A DNA stretch of 13,762 nucleotides, taken from assembly GCA_039182865.1 (NCBI GenBank), contig JBCDBX010000049.1:1-13762 (forward strand). Direction: 5' to 3'. Both the position numbers and the translations under genes were made by a program. The notes beneath the pieces were generated by a model, which searched no databases, was not told where the DNA came from, and worked only from the letters and a program-made list of their open reading frames with translations. This document shows positions 13,687 to 13,762 of the stretch, piece by piece (position 1 is the stretch's first letter; every line of letters starts with the position of its first letter). This stretch comes from UBA1858 sp039182865 (GTDB lineage: Bacteria; Pseudomonadota; Gammaproteobacteria; UBA4575).

Positions 13687-13762
13687 GTTAGTTAGCAATC
13701 AGCTTGTAAAACAAGTTTGCGACGCAAATATTTACATGTTTTCGAGAAACATTGAATTAGAA
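13673..13762 (+). CDS. Start of a possible further ORF, cut by right window edge
   Basis: An ATG at 13673 opens a frame of 30 codons that stays open to the window end and overlaps the sulfotransferase 3' end by 14 bases. The peptide begins MQIAKLVSNQLVKQVCDANI and I do not recognise it. An in-frame TAG lies at 13658-13660, so this is the first ATG available. The only purine-rich stretch upstream is too close to the ATG to be a good ribosome binding site, so translation would depend on coupling to the sulfotransferase, or start later at Met22 (13736). It is plausibly the next gene of the surface-glycan unit, but too short to be sure it is real. Confidence 0.45.
   Translation, partial: MQIAKLVSNQLVKQVCDANIYMFSRNIELE

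Overview
The window looks like chromosome from a moderately AT-rich gammaproteobacterium. The main evidence is the order rpe-gph-trpE-trpG-trpD-trpC on one strand, an arrangement known from Pseudomonas and related gammaproteobacteria. The TrpE is of the type carrying an FLFES-like inhibitor-site motif, and there are c-type cytochrome and CopD-like membrane genes. The genus cannot be named from sequence alone. Most of the window is core metabolism; the right end looks like the start of an accessory surface-polysaccharide cluster.

Layout. (1) Positions 1-5139, minus strand: a compact unit read rpe, gph, trpE, trpG, trpD, trpC (cut by the left edge). It makes tryptophan from chorismate and includes two housekeeping sugar-phosphate/phosphoglycolate enzymes. 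trpE and trpG overlap by ATGA, and trpG/trpD and trpD/trpC are separated by 5 bases each. A 146-bp imperfect inverted repeat fills the rpe-gph gap and ends exactly on the gph start codon. (2) 5269-6107: a CopD-like four-helix membrane protein (+) faces a small periplasmic cytochrome c (-), with a perfect 14-bp stem-loop between their 3' ends. (3) 6249-7798, plus strand: a 105-aa three-helix membrane protein coupled through TAATG to a fused SpmA-SpmB (nucleoside-recognition/Gate) membrane protein. (4) 7802-10955, minus strand: a tight unit purE-purK-acuI/yhdH-like reductase-membrane-anchored thioredoxin. (5) 11078-11962, plus strand: purC, divergent from purE. Three purine genes therefore sit back to back. 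(6) 12020 to the right edge, plus strand: a capsule-type glycosyltransferase, a sulfotransferase and the first 30 codons of a further overlapping ORF. This part is visibly more AT-rich and lacks good ribosome binding sites, which suggests a transferred surface-glycan cluster.

How they work together: TrpE/TrpG make anthranilate, and TrpD and TrpC convert it towards indole-glycerol phosphate. PurE/PurK carboxylate AIR, and PurC adds aspartate. The glycosyltransferase and sulfotransferase would extend and sulfate a cell-surface glycan. No RNA gene, CRISPR array, transposase or phage gene was seen, and no gene-free stretch reaches 300 bases.

The least explained items are the inverted-repeat element at gph, a 10-A tract inside the glycosyltransferase gene, the operator-like palindrome on the cytochrome promoter, and the small membrane partner of the SpmAB fusion.
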